NCBI GenBank assembly: GCA_902475515.1
Contig: CABSAB010000075.1
Span: forward strand, 1 to 6,778
Origin: an uncultured Eubacteriales bacterium
GTDB taxonomy: Bacteria > Bacillota > Clostridia > Oscillospirales > Oscillospiraceae
Length of the DNA: 6,778 nucleotides
Direction of reading: 5' to 3'
Position 1 is the stretch's first letter; the number at the start of each line of letters is the position of its first letter. The translations under genes and the position numbers were made by a program. Positions 1 through 6,261 of this stretch are shown piece after piece. The notes beneath the pieces were generated by a model that searched no databases, was not told where the DNA came from, and worked only from the letters and a program-made list of their open reading frames with translations.

Positions 1-1
1 G

Positions 2-796
2 CTGTTTCGGGACATCGCCACCATGGACATTCGGGCGGATTTTTCCGGCCGTTTTGTTCTGTTCTGTATGGGGGCGACCACCTTTATGTTTGCTGCCTGC
101 TGGCTCCTTGGCCGGATCTTCCTTAAAGAAAAACCCATGGTGGGTGCCTTTGCCCAGGCCTCAGCCCGGGGCTCTGCCGCCATCCTGGGCATTGCCTTTG
201 TAGAGAATATCTACGGGAATTCCGGCATGACACCTATGATGATCGTGGCAGCAGTCCCGCTGTTCAACATCTATTCCGTCATCATTCTGACTGTCTCCTC
301 CGCAGAGGGGAAATTAAGCGGTTCTCTGGTCAAAAAGACGCTGAAAGGTGTTGTTACGAATCCCATCATTCTCGGCATTGCCGCGGGCATGGTCTGGAGC
401 CTTCTGGCGCTCCCCTGGCCTGCGATCCTCAGTAAGTCCGTCTCCTATCTGGCCGGCACCGCAACGCCTCTGGCCCTGCTGGTGCTGGGCGCCACCTTCC
501 GAGGCCGGGAGGCCCTGGGCAAGATCGGCCCTACGCTGGCTTCTGCGTTCCTCAAGCTGGTTGCTATTCCCGCAGCAATCTTCCCGGTGGCCATCTCCAT
601 GGGCTTCCGGGGGAGCGAACTGGTGGCCATTATGATTATGCTGGCATCTCCTACTACGGTGACCTGCTACATCATGGCCAAGAATATGGGCGGCGACGAG
701 ACGCTCTCCGCCAGCGTGGTCATGACCGCTACCCTGCTCTCCAGCATTACGTTGACCCTATGGGTATTCCTGATCCGCACCTTGGAATACATATAA
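2..796 (+). CDS. AEC (auxin efflux carrier) family permease, 5'-truncated
   Basis: This is the C-terminal 264 residues of an inner-membrane secondary transporter of the AEC family, whose members carry small carboxylates or other organic anions. The frame is open to the window edge: codons before the internal ATG at 23 read LFRDIAT, which matches the 'LPALLFR' region near residue 45-50 of the family, so the ATG at 23 is not the real start and roughly 45-50 residues are missing. Hydrophobic segments lie (counted from that ATG) at about 10-34, 51-62, 70-92, 108-130, 140-158, 168-193, 198-218 and 228-252. Family hallmarks are GTATPLALLVLG (145-156) and SPTTVTCYIMAKNMGGDE (209-226), followed by a final serine-containing helix. 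The gene ends with TAA just before a strong terminator and faces the ABC operon tail to tail, so the two are not co-transcribed. Family assignment is firm; the substrate cannot be read from the sequence. Confidence 0.93.
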   Translation: MFRDIATMDIRADFSGRFVLFCMGATTFMFAACWLLGRIFLKEKPMVGAFAQASARGSAAILGIAFVENIYGNSGMTPMMIVAAVPLFNIYSVIILTVSSAEGKLSGSLVKKTLKGVVTNPIILGIAAGMVWSLLALPWPAILSKSVSYLAGTATPLALLVLGATFRGREALGKIGPTLASAFLKLVAIPAAIFPVAISMGFRGSELVAIMIMLASPTTVTCYIMAKNMGGDETLSASVVMTATLLSSITLTLWVFLIRTLEYI

Positions 797-801
797 GATA
801 C

Positions 802-831
802 AAAAAGCCGCCGGAATTTCGGCGGCTTTTT
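802..831. terminator. Bidirectional intrinsic terminator between convergent genes
   Basis: A 7-bp GC-only stem, GCCGCCG (807-813) with CGGCGGC (820-826), has a 6-nt loop and is flanked by AAAAA (802-806) and TTTTT (827-831). Read on either strand it is a GC stem followed by a U-run, so it can stop both the permease transcript from the left and the ABC operon from the right. It lies 5 nt past the permease stop and 3 nt past the stop of the DUF4340 gene. Confidence 0.93.
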
Positions 832-834
832 GAT

Positions 835-2364
835 TTAGTCCAGATTGAAGTCCAGTTCGTCGCCATCTTGCACATAGTGGAGGGAATCCAGCAGGCTGGT
901 GACATTTTTCTTATAGCAGTAATACTCCAATTCGCCATCCAGGCGAAGGGCATATTTCCGGTCCGTCATGCGAACAAGCTCCAGCGTATGACTCTCGTCC
1001 TCATCCAGATTGATGGTAATGTGTCCATCCGCCTTGGCATCCTGAAACTCTTTCTTCTCCGCCTCGGTGAGGTTGTCCACGATGCGGAAATACAGGCAGC
1101 GGATATACAGCCGGCGAATGTTCGTCTCCAGGGCGACTTCCTCGCCGTTGAGCGTACCCTTCACGCCATCAGTATCGTTGCCGTTGGCGTTCTGCTTGGT
1201 ATAGTGGCTCACCTGGAGATCAAATTGCTCGCCCTCCAGGTCGATCTCCAGGGACTGCAGCCGCTCAATGCTGTAGCTCCACACGGTCCGGAGCATCAGC
1301 TGCACATAGCTCAGTCCCATCCAGTTCATGGCGGAGGTATTGCAGGTCAGGAGCGTATCCGTCCCCTCCAGCATACAGTAGGTGTAATCCCGGTTGGGAC
1401 AGGGATCGCCCACCAGCAGGGAGACCTCATTTCCGGACACATCGCTCATCTCCAGCTTGGCCGGCTGATCGAGGCCGTACTCCTTGTATTCCTCCTCCGT
1501 GATATCCTTGATGATGCTGCCCAAGGTCAATGTGGAAACCACGTCCATCACATACTGCTTGATGGTGGTGTCGTTTCCGGAGACCCGGTAAGGCTGGTAC
1601 ATCACATATTGGCTGCCCTCGGTGTTGTATTGGTCGGAGGCATCCGTATCCAGCTTTACTTCAATGCAGCTTTCATCCCGCTCCGTAAGCTTCACCCAGT
1701 TGATATTAGTATAGATATCATCCTCCGTATAAGCCGGGAACAGGGTGATATCCCGATATTCAATGGGCTTGCGCACCAACAGCGAATCCACATAGGAACC
1801 GATGGTATACACATTACCGGAATCGGATGTCATGCAGTAGTAATTATCGTCCACAGGCGCCTTGGAGCCGATGATGATATCCACCTGGGAGCCGTCGGAA
1901 TAGTAGGTCTCGATCACGGCAGTGGGTTCATCCAGGCCGTAGTCCGAAAGATCCTTTGCATTCTCCTCCACCATGTTTACGGCGGAAATGGAGGTCAGCG
2001 TATAGAGCATGGAGCGGAATTTGGAGGTGTCGTACTCAAATTTCCCCGCATCGGGACTGACGTCATAGGTATAGCTGACGCCGCCCTTTTCATCGGTCTC
2101 ACGGCGCACAGTCACATCCAGGGCTTCCGCAGCATAGGCATAGTCCGTATCCTCATCCACCTGGCGCTTTGTGGGCACCACGACAAACCGCTCCAACGTA
2201 TCGTAGTCCCGGTTAATCACATACACGGTCTCTGCCGGAGCCTTGGTGGTCTCCTCCTCTGCCTCCGGGGCAGAAGCCTTTGGAATATTAATCAGGATCA
2301 CCGACGCAAGAATGAAGACCACAAGTACAACGCCTGCGATGATGATTGTTTTCAGGCTTTTCAT
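835..2364 (-). CDS. DUF4340 domain protein, membrane-anchored, of a Gld-type ABC transporter
   Basis: Last gene of the ABC operon, 509 residues. One N-terminal transmembrane helix (about 6-27) has no lipobox cysteine, so the protein is probably anchored by this helix with the rest outside the membrane. An acidic, threonine-rich linker (34-45) follows. The body carries the DUF4340 signature twice: DYGLDEP at 141-147 with a YC pair at 176-177, and EYGLDQP at 295-301 with a YC pair at 329-330. A third, degenerate copy ends in YYC (481-483). Helical segments with a common pattern precede each copy at about 117-135, 269-287 and 417-433. The start ATG overlaps the stop of the upstream GldG-family gene (TAATG), and AAGGAG at 2374-2379 lies 9 nt upstream, so translation is coupled. 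DUF4340 proteins are commonly encoded next to GldG-type transporters; their biochemical role is unknown. I infer a periplasm-like-side accessory or substrate-contacting role in the complex. Confidence 0.88.
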   Translation of the reverse strand: MKSLKTIIIAGVVLVVFILASVILINIPKASAPEAEEETTKAPAETVYVINRDYDTLERFVVVPTKRQVDEDTDYAYAAEALDVTVRRETDEKGGVSYTYDVSPDAGKFEYDTSKFRSMLYTLTSISAVNMVEENAKDLSDYGLDEPTAVIETYYSDGSQVDIIIGSKAPVDDNYYCMTSDSGNVYTIGSYVDSLLVRKPIEYRDITLFPAYTEDDIYTNINWVKLTERDESCIEVKLDTDASDQYNTEGSQYVMYQPYRVSGNDTTIKQYVMDVVSTLTLGSIIKDITEEEYKEYGLDQPAKLEMSDVSGNEVSLLVGDPCPNRDYTYCMLEGTDTLLTCNTSAMNWMGLSYVQLMLRTVWSYSIERLQSLEIDLEGEQFDLQVSHYTKQNANGNDTDGVKGTLNGEEVALETNIRRLYIRCLYFRIVDNLTEAEKKEFQDAKADGHITINLDEDESHTLELVRMTDRKYALRLDGELEYYCYKKNVTSLLDSLHYVQDGDELDFNLD

Positions 2365-3875
2365 TACTTATGTCTCCTTCTGACCCAGACAAGCACGCCG
2401 CCAACCAGGCACACGCCGGGAATGATAAAGATCAAGAGATAGTAGAGCACACGTCTTGCCGCACCGGTGACCACCAGACGGTCGCTGGTCAGGTCCTTGG
2501 ACTCGATGGACACTGTCTCGGAATCGTCGCTCATAAAGTTCAGCGCTGCCAGGAAGTAGTCCTTGTTCATAAAGCTCCGGTCGCCCAAGGCGGAATCGCT
2601 GAGGAAGCCGGCGTTCAGGAACAGGATGTCCGAACGGGTGGAATCCAGATTGTGCATTGTGGTCTGATAGGCCAGCACGCCCAGATTGAAGGGGCCCTTG
2701 GCGTCATCCTCGGTCTGCTCATAGCTGACGGTCTCGCCGGAAAGGTCCTTTGCGTAGGCCGAATCCGAGGAGGTCATGAGCACCTGGGTGCCCTTCCAGT
2801 TGTCGTTCTCCCACAGCACATCGATAGGCCGGGCACCGGGCAGGATGGTAAAACCGGAGGAATCCAGGTTATCCGTCAAGCCCTCCAGGGTCACAATGTT
2901 CGGCAGCAGATAGGCGTTGTAGCTGGCATAGCACCGCTCAGTGTCGCAGACCAGCTGATTCTTATAGGAAACGCCCCACTCCTCAAAGTAGGCATCCAGA
3001 TTCGGAAGGCTCGGGGTGTTGGTGGCATAGGTCACGATCATCTTGCCGCCGTCGTTCATAAACTGATCCAGAATCTCGATCTCCTCGTCCGTATAATCCC
3101 CTTTGGGCTCAGAGATGATGAGCATATCCACATCAGAGGGAATCTCACCCGCCTGGATCAGGCTCAGGGAATCCACCTCATAGTTGCCAGAGTACAACAG
3201 GTCCTCCATGGTCTCCAGGTCGGTCTTCTCCTGATGCCCAGTGATATACGCGGCCTTGGGGACCTTGTTGGCGGTCACATACAGGATCGCGGAGGTCAGC
3301 CGCTGCTCCGCCCGGAGACCCGTCACATAGGAGCTGCCGGAACCGCCGGAGCTGTTGGAGCTGCTGGTATATTCCAGCAGGTCATGGGGACTCATGGACT
3401 TATAGCGCTTTTCGCTCTCCACGATGATATCCTGGGTGGAAAGATCGCCCAGGTCATTATAGCTGTTGAAAATGCTGGGGTTCGCCACGGCATTGATATA
3501 CTTCACCGTGACCTTGCCGCCGGAAAGCTGCTCATAGCGCTGGAAGACCTTGGGCAGACGGCGCAGGTCCGCATCATCGGCATAGTCGGTCTCATCACAC
3601 AGCACCGTAATGGTGATGGGCTCGTTCAGGGTCTGCAGCAGCTGCGCCGTCTCGTCGGAGATCTCATACTCGGATTCCGAAGTCATGTCGATCTCCAGCA
3701 CATAGCGGTCAGCTACATAGTCCACAAAGTAGTTCACCGCGATCACTGCGGCAATCACAAGAATGGTGGATACCAGCGACAGCGCGCCGATCTTCATACG
3801 GCGCTTTTTGCCCAGCGCGGCGCTGGAGCTGGCGGCGTCCACCGGCTTCACTTCAGGTTTGCTATTTTTGCTCAT
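2364..3875 (-). CDS. GldG-family ABC transporter auxiliary protein
   Basis: This 503-residue protein belongs to the GldG family (ABC-type uncharacterised transport system auxiliary component). A basic cytoplasmic tail (KKRRMK, 23-28) precedes transmembrane helix 1 (about 29-53). A large extracytoplasmic domain follows, with the family's ITITVLCDE strand (87-95), a conserved-looking AAYITGHQEK segment (208-217) and the strand MLIISEPKGDYTDEE (251-265), which resembles Rossmann-like or GATase-like folds of this family. Helix 2 (about 475-497) is close to the C-terminus and is followed by a short RRRHK cytoplasmic end. An unusual serine/glycine linker lies at 170-182. The start ATG is supported by AAGGAGGA at 3881-3888, which overlaps the TAA stop of the permease gene upstream, 11 nt away. 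In Bacteroidetes GldG pairs with GldF and GldA in gliding. Here the function is not known and a secretion or envelope-related export role is only an inference. Confidence 0.9.
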   Translation of the reverse strand: MSKNSKPEVKPVDAASSSAALGKKRRMKIGALSLVSTILVIAAVIAVNYFVDYVADRYVLEIDMTSESEYEISDETAQLLQTLNEPITITVLCDETDYADDADLRRLPKVFQRYEQLSGGKVTVKYINAVANPSIFNSYNDLGDLSTQDIIVESEKRYKSMSPHDLLEYTSSSNSSGGSGSSYVTGLRAEQRLTSAILYVTANKVPKAAYITGHQEKTDLETMEDLLYSGNYEVDSLSLIQAGEIPSDVDMLIISEPKGDYTDEEIEILDQFMNDGGKMIVTYATNTPSLPNLDAYFEEWGVSYKNQLVCDTERCYASYNAYLLPNIVTLEGLTDNLDSSGFTILPGARPIDVLWENDNWKGTQVLMTSSDSAYAKDLSGETVSYEQTEDDAKGPFNLGVLAYQTTMHNLDSTRSDILFLNAGFLSDSALGDRSFMNKDYFLAALNFMSDDSETVSIESKDLTSDRLVVTGAARRVLYYLLIFIIPGVCLVGGVLVWVRRRHK

Positions 3876-3880
3876 GATGT

Positions 3881-3889
3881 TCCTCCTTA
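3881..3889 (-). promoter_or_regulatory. Ribosome binding site of the GldG-family gene, overlapping the permease stop
   Basis: On the minus strand the sequence reads TAAGGAGGA: the permease TAA stop (3887-3889) shares two bases with a near-perfect Shine-Dalgarno, 5 nt before the GldG ATG. A ribosome finishing the permease would uncover or occupy this site directly, which suggests coupled synthesis of the two membrane components. Confidence 0.8.
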
Positions 3890-4591
3890 GCTCCAGCGTT
3901 TCCGCTCCAGCATACGCACGGTCAGGAAAATGAAGGTGCCGGCAACGCTGAGGTAGAAGATGAGATCGGCGAACGAGAAGATCCCTTGGGTGAAATCATT
4001 GTAACGCCGGAACATGGAAAAGTAATAGATCAGATTCTTCGCCCAGGTGGACGTCATCTGGCTGTAGGAAAAGTCCAGCAGATACAGGCCCAGGAACACC
4101 GCAATGGTGGCGATGCAGGCCACCAGCTGATTCTGAGTCAGGGACGAAATAAACACGCCGATGGAGATAAACGCCATGGCCGTGGCGCAGATGGCCACAT
4201 AGTTTCCAAGGACCGTGGCAAACTCCAGCGTGCCCCAGGTGGCAACGATCACCACATACACCAGCGTAATGCAGATGCCCAGCAGGAACACCACCAGCGC
4301 CGCAAAGAACTTGCCAAGCACAATGCCCGTCAGGCGGACCGGGGCGGTGAACAGCAGCTGATCCGTCTTCTGCTTATAATCCTCGGAGAAGGTCCGCATG
4401 GTGAGGATCGGGATCAGAAATACGCACATGGTCACGATAAAGGAGAAAATATTCTCCAGGCTGCTGGAGCCGTTGAACACGTTGATCAGGTAAAAATAGA
4501 TGTTCAGCACCAGCAGAAAGGCCGCCAAGTATACATAGCCCAGCGGAGATTTGAAGTAAGCACGCAGATCGCGTTTGAAAATTGCACTCAT
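3887..4591 (-). CDS. ABC-2 type transporter permease, GldF-like
   Basis: This 234-residue integral membrane protein is the normal size for GldF-type ABC-2 permeases. Six hydrophobic segments are visible at about 17-38, 47-65, 88-115, 128-150, 156-174 and 206-226. A short amphipathic N-terminus (FKRDLRAYFKSPLGY, 5-19) matches the ABC-2 coupling start, and the loop after helix 2, PILTMRTFSEDYKQKTDQLL (61-80), is the hallmark cytoplasmic segment that contacts the ATPase. The C-terminus is basic (ERKRW). A purine-rich Shine-Dalgarno (GGGAAGGGAG, 4602-4611) lies 10 nt before the ATG, inside the end of the ATPase gene; only 2 nt separate the two genes. It presumably forms the transmembrane channel, likely as a dimer, with the adjacent ATPase. 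The transported substrate cannot be deduced. Confidence 0.92.
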   Translation of the reverse strand: MSAIFKRDLRAYFKSPLGYVYLAAFLLVLNIYFYLINVFNGSSSLENIFSFIVTMCVFLIPILTMRTFSEDYKQKTDQLLFTAPVRLTGIVLGKFFAALVVFLLGICITLVYVVIVATWGTLEFATVLGNYVAICATAMAFISIGVFISSLTQNQLVACIATIAVFLGLYLLDFSYSQMTSTWAKNLIYYFSMFRRYNDFTQGIFSFADLIFYLSVAGTFIFLTVRMLERKRWS

Positions 4592-4593
4592 GA

Positions 4594-5559
4594 TTACTTC
4601 GCTCCCTTCCCAGAAGATTTTTTGTCCGCCGTCAGCTGGATGAACACATCCTCCAGCGACAGATCCTGATTCTTCAGCAGCAGCACGGGATAGCCCGCCT
4701 TCGCAAGCGCCGAAAAAATCAGCTTCCGCACATCCAGATGCTCCGCGGACTCCACCAGGTACTCATAAGCCCCCGGCTCTGCCTCCACCGTGGGCGTGAC
4801 AGACTTGACGCCGTCCACACTGCGGATACAGACCGCGACCTTGTCCTTGGGTCCGGCCACACGGTATTCCAGCTTGTGCTCACCGGTGAGCATGGCGGAA
4901 AGGTGCGTGGGCGTATCATCGGCCACCAGGCGGCCATTGTTGATCACCAGCACCCGCTCGCACACCGCGGAGACCTCCTGCAAAATATGCGTAGAGAGGA
5001 TGATGGTGCGGTTCTTGCCCAGATCCTTGATCACGTTGCGGATCTCAATGATCTGCTTGGGGTCCAGGCCTACCGTAGGCTCGTCCAGGATCAGCACGTC
5101 CGGATCGCCGATCAGCGCCTGGGCCAGGCCGCAGCGCTGCTTATAGCCGCCGGAGAGGTTGCCTATCACACGCTCCCGCACGTGAGAAATCCCCACCATG
5201 TCGCACACCCGGTCGATGTGTTCCTTCCGGGCTTTCAGGTTCCCCTTCACGCCCTTGATATCATAAATAAAGCTGAGGTATTCGTTGACTGTCATGTCCA
5301 AATACAGCGGCGGGTCCTGGGGCAAATAGCCAATATGCTTTTTTGCTTCCAGGGGATTTTCGAGAATGTCGACTCCGGCCACACGGGCCGCGCCGGCCGT
5401 GGCAGACAGATAACCGGTGATCACATTCATTGTGGTGGACTTACCAGCACCGTTGGGTCCCAGGAAGCCGACGATCTCACCCTCGTCGATGGAGAAAGAG
5501 ATGTCGCTGATGCCTCGCTTGTTGCCGTAGGTTTTGGTCAATCCGGATACTTCAATCAT
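4594..5559 (-). CDS. ABC transporter ATP-binding protein, GldA-like
   Basis: First gene of the operon, a 321-residue nucleotide-binding subunit. All catalytic motifs are intact: Walker A GPNGAGKST (34-42), Q-loop GYLPQD (77-82), signature LSGGYKQ (135-141), Walker B VLILDEP (155-161), D-loop GLDP (164-167) and H-loop histidine at 191 in ILSTH. After about residue 215 a roughly 100-residue extension of alternating strands and helices resembles the C-terminal domain (DUF4162-like) common in ATPases of ABC-2 exporters, ending in a lysine-rich tail. The ATG start is fixed by AGGAGGG at 5568-5574, 8 nt upstream. It shares the GldA/NatA/CcmA type of sequence, and with the downstream permease, GldG and DUF4340 genes it should energise one complex. 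ATPase function is certain from the motifs; the GldA label comes mainly from the neighbours. Confidence 0.95.
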   Translation of the reverse strand: MIEVSGLTKTYGNKRGISDISFSIDEGEIVGFLGPNGAGKSTTMNVITGYLSATAGAARVAGVDILENPLEAKKHIGYLPQDPPLYLDMTVNEYLSFIYDIKGVKGNLKARKEHIDRVCDMVGISHVRERVIGNLSGGYKQRCGLAQALIGDPDVLILDEPTVGLDPKQIIEIRNVIKDLGKNRTIILSTHILQEVSAVCERVLVINNGRLVADDTPTHLSAMLTGEHKLEYRVAGPKDKVAVCIRSVDGVKSVTPTVEAEPGAYEYLVESAEHLDVRKLIFSALAKAGYPVLLLKNQDLSLEDVFIQLTADKKSSGKGAK

Positions 5560-5609
5560 CTCGGGTTCCCTCCTAATTTGCGAGCCGCAGCCGCGGCCAG
5601 GTTGCAGTA

Positions 5610-5633
5610 TTTGGAAAAAGCAATGATTCCAAA
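5610..5633. repeat. Inverted repeat in the leader of the ABC operon
   Basis: TTTGGAA (5610-5616) and TTCCAAA (5627-5633) form a perfect 7-bp inverted repeat with a 10-nt spacer. It lies just downstream of the proposed ABC promoter start site (near 5640), at about +8 to +31. It could be a repressor operator covering the initial transcribed region or a weak RNA hairpin in the leader. It lacks a T-run and is not GC-rich, so it does not look like a terminator. Confidence 0.45.
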
Positions 5634-5646
5634 GGCTGTTTCGGTC

Positions 5647-5655
5647 ATTATATCA
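5647..5655 (-). promoter_or_regulatory. Extended -10 promoter of the ABC operon
   Basis: On the minus strand the sequence reads TGATATAAT, a perfect TATAAT (5647-5652) with the TGN extension (5653-5655). At 17-nt spacing the -35 position (5670-5675) reads TAGGAG, a poor match, as expected of extended -10 promoters recognised by the housekeeping sigma factor. Transcription would start near 5640, giving a leader of about 80 nt. A weaker alternative -10, AATAAT, lies at 5678-5683 with a poor TTGTGC upstream. Confidence 0.6.
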
Positions 5656-5772
5656 CATTTTTCCGCAATCTCCTAGTATTATTTTTGTCATTCTAATCAG
5701 CACAAGGCACAAAAAGTCCCGCAAAAAATTGTTATGGTCGTCACCGGATAGCCGTCGTTTGCCCGGCCCGGT

Positions 5773-5801
5773 TCTAATTTGCTGTGTGTTTGCATACAGT
5801 A
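5773..5801 (+). promoter_or_regulatory. Candidate SigE-type (mother-cell) sporulation promoter
   Basis: CATACAGT at 5793-5800 is an exact match to the SigE -10 consensus CATACANT, and with the next A it also fits the SigK -10 pattern CATANNNTA. Thirteen nt upstream TCTAATT (5773-5779) matches the SigE -35 consensus KMATATT at 5 of 7 positions; the SigK -35 dinucleotide AC is not at its expected place. Transcription would start near 5807, leaving a leader of about 47 nt before the TTG start at 5854. The leader includes a small hairpin, ATGCT (5815-5819) with AGCAT (5824-5828). The match is by eye against consensus known from Bacillus subtilis. Confidence 0.5.
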
Positions 5802-5840
5802 TCATTGCAGCGCTATGCTTTGCAGCATCTATTTCAAGAC

Positions 5841-5846
5841 AGGAGG
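5841..5846 (+). promoter_or_regulatory. Ribosome binding site that fixes a TTG start
   Basis: AGGAGG is a perfect Shine-Dalgarno and ends 7 nt before the TTG at 5854. The in-frame ATGs upstream (5779 and 5815) have no such site, and the ATG at 5779 would lie before the candidate transcription start. TTG at 5854 is therefore the preferred start. Confidence 0.85.
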
Positions 5847-5853
5847 CTTTGCC

Positions 5854-6261
5854 TTGGCATCTACAGGCAGCATCATTTTCAATGTATTCACCTCCGACGC
5901 CAGGATCCCCCTGGAGGGCGCCACGGTTTTGCTCCGGCGGCAGGACGCCCCGCGGGAGATCCTTGGCATTCGCATCACCAACGCATCGGGCCAAACGGAT
6001 CCCATTATGGTCCTTACCAAAGACGTATCCCTTGGCCAGACGCCGGAAAGCACCGTAAAGCCGTGGGTGGGCTGTGCCGCCATCATTGAACATCCCGACT
6101 ATGAGCGCGTGTTTCTGGATGGCATTCAGATATTTCCCGGCATTGTGACTTTGCAAACGGTTCAGATGGTTCCCCTGCGGGAGCTGGACCCCAATTTGGA
6201 CGGCGAACAGGAACTGAACTTTACCCCGCAGCCCATCTGGGAGGAGCAAACCTATGACTGA
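5854..6261 (+). CDS. Small beta-sandwich-like protein resembling the N-terminal (pre/pro) domain of SleC
   Basis: The protein has 135 residues from a TTG start chosen by the AGGAGG 7 nt upstream. No signal peptide or membrane segment is visible. The opening GSIIFNVF (5-12), IPLEGATVLLRR (18-29), the turn with ITNASGQT (41-48) and the close GIQIFPGIVTLQTVQMVPL (90-108) follow the strand pattern of carboxypeptidase-regulatory or Cna-B-like beta-sandwich modules. The same order, including a YER..LDGIQIFPG step, is what I recall of the N-terminal region of clostridial SleC-type spore cortex-lytic enzymes. The C-terminal 25 residues are polar and proline-containing, like a linker. The stop codon lies 8 nt inside the next gene (ATG at 6254), so the two are translationally coupled. 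I infer that it acts as the inhibitory or targeting partner of the downstream lytic protein, but this is by resemblance only. Confidence 0.75.
   Translation: MASTGSIIFNVFTSDARIPLEGATVLLRRQDAPREILGIRITNASGQTDPIMVLTKDVSLGQTPESTVKPWVGCAAIIEHPDYERVFLDGIQIFPGIVTLQTVQMVPLRELDPNLDGEQELNFTPQPIWEEQTYD
6239..6246 (+). promoter_or_regulatory. Ribosome binding site of the SpoIID/SleC-like gene
   Basis: GGGAGGAG ends 7 nt before the ATG at 6254 and lies within the last codons of the preceding gene. Its strength argues that the downstream gene is a genuine separate translation unit and not just the back half of a frameshifted gene. Confidence 0.75.

Noticed and set aside
760..2442. Long plus-strand open frame of 560 codons opposite the DUF4340 gene
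   Set aside because: It starts inside the permease gene, crosses the strong terminator, has no ribosome binding site, and its translation is a histidine/isoleucine-rich shadow with no recognisable domain. The opposite strand has a clear gene with a Shine-Dalgarno and family motifs.
2346..3890. Long plus-strand open frame of 514 codons opposite the GldG gene
   Set aside because: It mirrors the GldG gene almost end to end and arises from the codon bias of the real gene; the product is low-complexity (His, Gln, Gly-rich) with no domain.
3986..4669. Plus-strand open frame opposite the permease gene
   Set aside because: Hydrophilic, Gln/His/Lys-rich shadow of a gene that encodes a well-formed six-helix ABC-2 permease.
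5581..5600. GC-rich CCGCAGCCGCGGCC tract in the ABC leader as a riboswitch or terminator
   Set aside because: Only a short palindrome (GCCGCGGC) with no T-run and no recognisable riboswitch core; kept only as leader sequence.
5636..5645. GCTGTTTCGG, also present at positions 1-10
   Set aside because: Ten bases shared once, one copy inside a coding sequence, with no flanking similarity; expected by chance or not interpretable as an attachment site.
4738..5676. Plus-strand open frame opposite the ATPase gene
   Set aside because: The minus strand carries all the ABC ATPase motifs; this frame crosses the ABC promoter and start region and shows no domain.
5779..5853. Upstream ATG starts (5779, 5815) for the SleC-N-like gene
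   Set aside because: They add a cysteine-rich, poorly structured N-terminus without a Shine-Dalgarno; the perfect AGGAGG fits only the TTG at 5854.
5653..6249. Minus-strand open frame of 198 codons opposite the SleC-N-like gene
   Set aside because: No ribosome binding site or recognisable domain; it is antisense to a gene supported by AGGAGG and a domain pattern, and would start within a coding region.
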